Shown here piece by piece: positions 61,056 through 64,000 of a stretch of 64,000 nucleotides of DNA. Below the pieces are notes generated by a model. The model made no database searches and was not told where the DNA came from. It saw only the letters and a program-made list of their open reading frames with translations. Source of the stretch: Bog-473 sp963744225 (GTDB lineage: Bacteria > Actinomycetota > Acidimicrobiia > Acidimicrobiales > RAAP-2). Numbering within the stretch: the stretch's first letter is position 1; each line of letters begins with the position of its first letter. The stretch spans positions 496,001 through 560,000 of the forward strand of contig CAVUSV010000004.1 of the NCBI GenBank assembly GCA_963744225.1, given 5' to 3'. A program made the translations under genes and the position numbers.

Positions 61056-61825
61056 GCACCCGTCGGAGCGACCACGTCGATTCCCGCCCCCTCGATGGCC
61101 CGACGGACCGCCGCCGCGATCGCCACGGCCCCGGGGGAATCGCTGTGGATGCACAGCGTGTCCACCCACAGCGTGAGCACGCTTCCGTCGACGGCCGCCA
61201 CGGCGCCGCGGGCGAGGCTGAGAGCCTGAGCGGCGGCTTCGCCGGGATCGCCCAGCACCGCGCCGGGCTCGCCGCGGTCGACCAGACCCCCGTCGGGACG
61301 GTAGGCCCGGTCACAGAAGCCCTCCTCGCTCGTCTCCACCCCGTCGCGCAGCGCCATCGCCATGGCGCGACAATCCGACGGCAACACCAGCGGGATTTCC
61401 GCGCTGCACGTGCTGCGCACGGCGTCTCGGAAGGTCTCGTAGACGGCACCGCCTTTGGCGACCTCCTCGTAGAGCGCACCGTGCGCCTTGACAGACTCGA
61501 CAGCCGTGTTGGCCGCCCGGCAAACCCGGCCAAGCGCCCGCAGCTGCTCTGTCAGGGAGGCGCCAAGCTCGTCCCGGCCGATCTCTATTCGTCGGCGGCC
61601 GAAACCGGCGCTGTCTGGATAGGACGGATGGGCCCCGATCCGAACCGATTGTTCCAAGGCGGCTGCAACCGTCGCGGTCATCGTTTCTTCGTCGCCGGCG
61701 TGACCGCCGCAGGCGATGTGCGCGGTCGTGACCAACGCGAGAAGTGCTCGTTCCACCTCCATCCCGTCTGCATCGGTCGCCTCGCCCACGTCGGCGTTGA
61801 GATCGATGGACCGATTGGGGGACAC
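61052..61825 (-). CDS. pxpA: 5-Oxoprolinase subunit A (LamB/YcsF family)
   Basis: 257 residues from GTG 61825. Hallmarks: DLNADVGEATDADGMEVERA, TTAHIACGGHAGDEETM, GAHPSYPDSAGFGRR, AVESVKAHGALYEEVAKGGA, FCDRAYRPDGGLVDRGEPGA and CIHSDSPGAVAIA. Works with PxpBC in ATP-dependent 5-oxoproline (pyroglutamate) cleavage to glutamate. The helicase gene ends 5 bp upstream. Confidence 0.95.
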   Translation of the reverse strand: MSPNRSIDLNADVGEATDADGMEVERALLALVTTAHIACGGHAGDEETMTATVAAALEQSVRIGAHPSYPDSAGFGRRRIEIGRDELGASLTEQLRALGRVCRAANTAVESVKAHGALYEEVAKGGAVYETFRDAVRSTCSAEIPLVLPSDCRAMAMALRDGVETSEEGFCDRAYRPDGGLVDRGEPGAVLGDPGEAAAQALSLARGAVAAVDGSVLTLWVDTLCIHSDSPGAVAIAAAVRRAIEGAGIDVVAPTGA

Positions 61826-61829
61826 GGGC

Positions 61830-64000
61830 TCACCCCGCCTCGAGGTGATCCACCACGATGCCGTCGCGGTACATCACACGCTGGTTGCGACGCGTCGGAA
61901 CCCGGGCCCCACCGATGATGGAACCCGTCATGTTGAGCGGATCGGCTCCGGCCACAACCACCTGCTCGCCTTCGGCGCCGCGGCGGCGCACCGCCCGCAA
62001 CTCTTCGACGGCCTCCGGGAGTGCGTACTGCTCGCCCGAGAGCCCGGCGACGAAGCGGCCCCCGAGAGCCAGCCCGCGCGCCTCCATGCGGCGCAGGGCC
62101 CAGACGACCTCGCGCCAAGGCACCTTGAATGACTCCCGGCCCCACAGCTCCCAGGCCACCACGCCCCAGCGCGCCAGGAGCTGGTAAGCCACCGCCTCGG
62201 CCAACGCCTCGTTACCGGGCGAGAGGACTCCGTCGTCGACAACCGGTACGCCGAGCACTTCGGGCCCGGGCAGAAGCGACCAACGCCCCTCCCCTATGCC
62301 GGTGCCGACTGGAGCACGACGGCGCGCCAAGCGCCCCGACGGGCGTCGTACCGTCCGGGTCCGCCAGCGATCGCGCGCGGAGAGCAGCGCGCGGACGGCA
62401 GAGAAGGCATCGGCGGTCACCAGGCCCCGGGCCACCAAGTCCCACAAACCCTCGTCGACTTCGGCCGGAAGCCGGCCCGTGAGTGGCGCCAGCTCCGGGC
62501 GGAAGCACGCGCCGCGGACCCGCAGGGCGGCGAGCACGTCGGCCGCGGCGCCAACCTCGGGCTCGGGCGCGACAGACCCGGACCGCACCGCGCGCAACAT
62601 CGTCTCGAGGTCATCGCGCACGACGAAGGCGAGCGGCGTTGCCGGCGAGGGGGTGCCGCTCCGCCCGGTCCGCTCGGCCCGCGGCGTCAGACGTGCCCAT
62701 GTCATTTCGCCTGAAAGGCACAACTCGTCGAGCCACCGCGGGTCGTAGCCGCTGATGCGCGCCGGGAGGATCTGGGCCTCCCACTCCGCCGCGGGCGCCT
62801 CGATCCCCTGGAGCTGCTCGAGGACCTCCAACAGACCCGCCCGGCCCTCCAACTGGCAGTCGAGAGTCGCGTGCTGCCAGTGCGTCAAGAAACGGACAAA
62901 GTCGGCAATCGGTACGGCCTCGACCATGCCGCGGCGCCGGCTCCGGCTGGCGCCGTGCAGGCGCACCAGGAGGTGGCGGGCACACCAGCGCCCGTCGGGC
63001 AACTCGATTGCCGAGCCACGGGCTTCGAGGCGAGCCAGGGCGGTGCGTGCCCGGCCCACCGAGAGCGGTGCACCCAGAGGAGCGCCTGCCGGCAATGCGA
63101 CATCGGCGACCAACTGTTCAACGGTGACCGGGCCGGCGAACTGCAGATGTCCGGCGACACAGGCGGCAGCCACGTCGTCGTCGGTTCCCAGCGCGGCCGC
63201 GGCCTCTCGACGCTCGGTCGCCACCCAGCAGCCGTCGACCGAGCTTGCCCTGCCGTCGGCGACGAGCCTGTCGTACCAACCGGACCAGTCCGGGAACGGC
63301 CGGGCCATTACCAGCGACAGCAGGAGGTCGTGCAATTCGTCGGGATCGCGTGGGCATGGTCGGACCTGGTCGAGCACGATGGCCACGGCCTTCGGATCGA
63401 GCGCCGCGAGCTCGGAAGCGGGCACCGGCAGCCCGTCGGGACCCAGCTGGCCGAGGCCACGGCGCAGCGCCAGGGCCCGTGTGCGCCGCTCCTCGAGGGG
63501 CGCGTCGTCAAGATAGGTGTACGGGCGGCCGCTGAGGATCGCATGGGAAAAGGGCGACGGTTCCGACGACTCGACCGCGTGCACCGCGATGGCGCCGGAC
63601 TCGATCTTGCCCCACACCTCCACCAGACCCTCGACGGAGAGGCCCTCGTGCAGGCAGTCGTGGACCGTCTGGCGGGCCAGCACGTGGTCGGGTACCCCCA
63701 CCGGCCCGGCCGGAGCGTTCTCCTGGCAGGCCGCCAGGCCCGGCCACACGGCGGCCAGCAGGTCGTCCGCCTCCATGCGCTGAAGGTGGATGGGCCGGCG
63801 CTTGCCACCGTTCATACGCGGGAGCACGAGCGCGCGGTTGAGGTTCCAACGCCAGCGTGCCCCGAGCATCGGGTGGGGCAAGACGGCCTGGGTGAGCACC
63901 TCGGCCGCATTGGTGCTCGTCAGCATGGACTGGACGCGGGTAAGCGGAAAACTGTGCTGGGGACCGAGCGAGAGGACGACGGTGTCGTCGTCGGCGGCGG
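61830..64000 (-). CDS. Lhr-type DEAD/DEAH helicase, C-terminal part (5' truncated by window edge)
   Basis: The frame is open to the right edge; the first visible residues read DDDTVVLSLGPQHSFPLTRV, a typical Lhr segment after the helicase motor, so the two RecA domains lie outside the window. The visible part has WRWNLNRALVLPRMNGGKRR, AHLLAAVWPGLAACQ-like helices (here DDLLAAVWPGLAACQENAPA), a winged-helix module and the Lhr C-terminal domain (LWDLVARGLVTADAFSAVRA, WELWGRESFKVPWREVVWAL, EQYALPEAVEELRAVRR, VVAGADPLNMTGSI). Lhr proteins are 3'-5' helicases acting in DNA repair. Not connected to the catabolic island. Confidence 0.9.
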   Translation of the reverse strand, partial: AADDDTVVLSLGPQHSFPLTRVQSMLTSTNAAEVLTQAVLPHPMLGARWRWNLNRALVLPRMNGGKRRPIHLQRMEADDLLAAVWPGLAACQENAPAGPVGVPDHVLARQTVHDCLHEGLSVEGLVEVWGKIESGAIAVHAVESSEPSPFSHAILSGRPYTYLDDAPLEERRTRALALRRGLGQLGPDGLPVPASELAALDPKAVAIVLDQVRPCPRDPDELHDLLLSLVMARPFPDWSGWYDRLVADGRASSVDGCWVATERREAAAALGTDDDVAAACVAGHLQFAGPVTVEQLVADVALPAGAPLGAPLSVGRARTALARLEARGSAIELPDGRWCARHLLVRLHGASRSRRRGMVEAVPIADFVRFLTHWQHATLDCQLEGRAGLLEVLEQLQGIEAPAAEWEAQILPARISGYDPRWLDELCLSGEMTWARLTPRAERTGRSGTPSPATPLAFVVRDDLETMLRAVRSGSVAPEPEVGAAADVLAALRVRGACFRPELAPLTGRLPAEVDEGLWDLVARGLVTADAFSAVRALLSARDRWRTRTVRRPSGRLARRRAPVGTGIGEGRWSLLPGPEVLGVPVVDDGVLSPGNEALAEAVAYQLLARWGVVAWELWGRESFKVPWREVVWALRRMEARGLALGGRFVAGLSGEQYALPEAVEELRAVRRRGAEGEQVVVAGADPLNMTGSIIGGARVPTRRNQRVMYRDGIVVDHLEAG

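Noticed and set aside
1..64000. Insertion sequences, integrases or phage genes
   Set aside because: No transposase or recombinase motif, and no terminal inverted repeats flanking an ORF were seen.

Overview
The window is GC-rich DNA (about two-thirds G+C by eye) with dense, often start/stop-overlapping genes, GTG and TTG starts and long spurious antisense frames. Gene content points to a high-GC actinobacterium: LivH-LivM fusion, Ltp-type thiolases with DUF35 partners, KshA-like Rieske oxygenases, a neocarzinostatin-like domain, a sortase and fused PxpBC. An acidimicrobial or mycobacterial-type lineage is plausible, but there is no rRNA or tRNA to fix it. No insertion sequence, integrase, CRISPR array or tRNA gene was found.

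Bases 1-46.9 kb form one catabolic island for a compound degraded as CoA thioesters, plausibly a steroid, terpenoid or other alicyclic or aromatic acid. It holds CoA-transferases (1-943; a two-domain fusion at 14992-17355), four acyl-CoA ligase genes or remnants counted as three loci (940, 26041, 27566), two acyl-CoA dehydrogenases (10926, 21832), three crotonases (20167, 20979, 23136), a MaoC-type hydratase (23955), two SDRs (5580, 41240), two thiolases with DUF35 partners (2537+3691; 38592+39794), two Rieske oxygenases (6577, 32161), a P450 (9697) and six amidohydrolase-2 enzymes (7680, 12121, 13305, 17408, 29344, 42185). Uptake is by a branched-chain-amino-acid-type ABC system (33329-38576). 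Regulators are two TetR proteins (8906, 14345) and one FCD-type GntR protein (43538). An AT-rich 13-bp near-palindrome (GNATA-N3-TATNC) recurs at about nine gene starts of the island and was not seen after 45.7 kb.

Many frames between 20.9 and 30.6 kb, and a few elsewhere, are broken by small indels although the protein sequence stays conserved across each break. Sequencing or assembly error is the simplest explanation, recent decay the alternative. A 330-bp tract is almost identical in two adjacent crotonase genes.

Bases 46.9-64 kb look like ordinary chromosome: an acyl-CoA hydrolase/transferase, an AcuC-like deacetylase with a small partner ORF, an alcohol dehydrogenase, an intergenic structured element (50880-50955), a Nudix/CYTH-CHAD pair, a cell-surface operon (sortase, anchored surface protein, Pro-Leu-repeat membrane protein), a TauE-type permease, the 5-oxoprolinase genes pxpBC-pxpA and the C-terminal part of an Lhr-type helicase running off the window.
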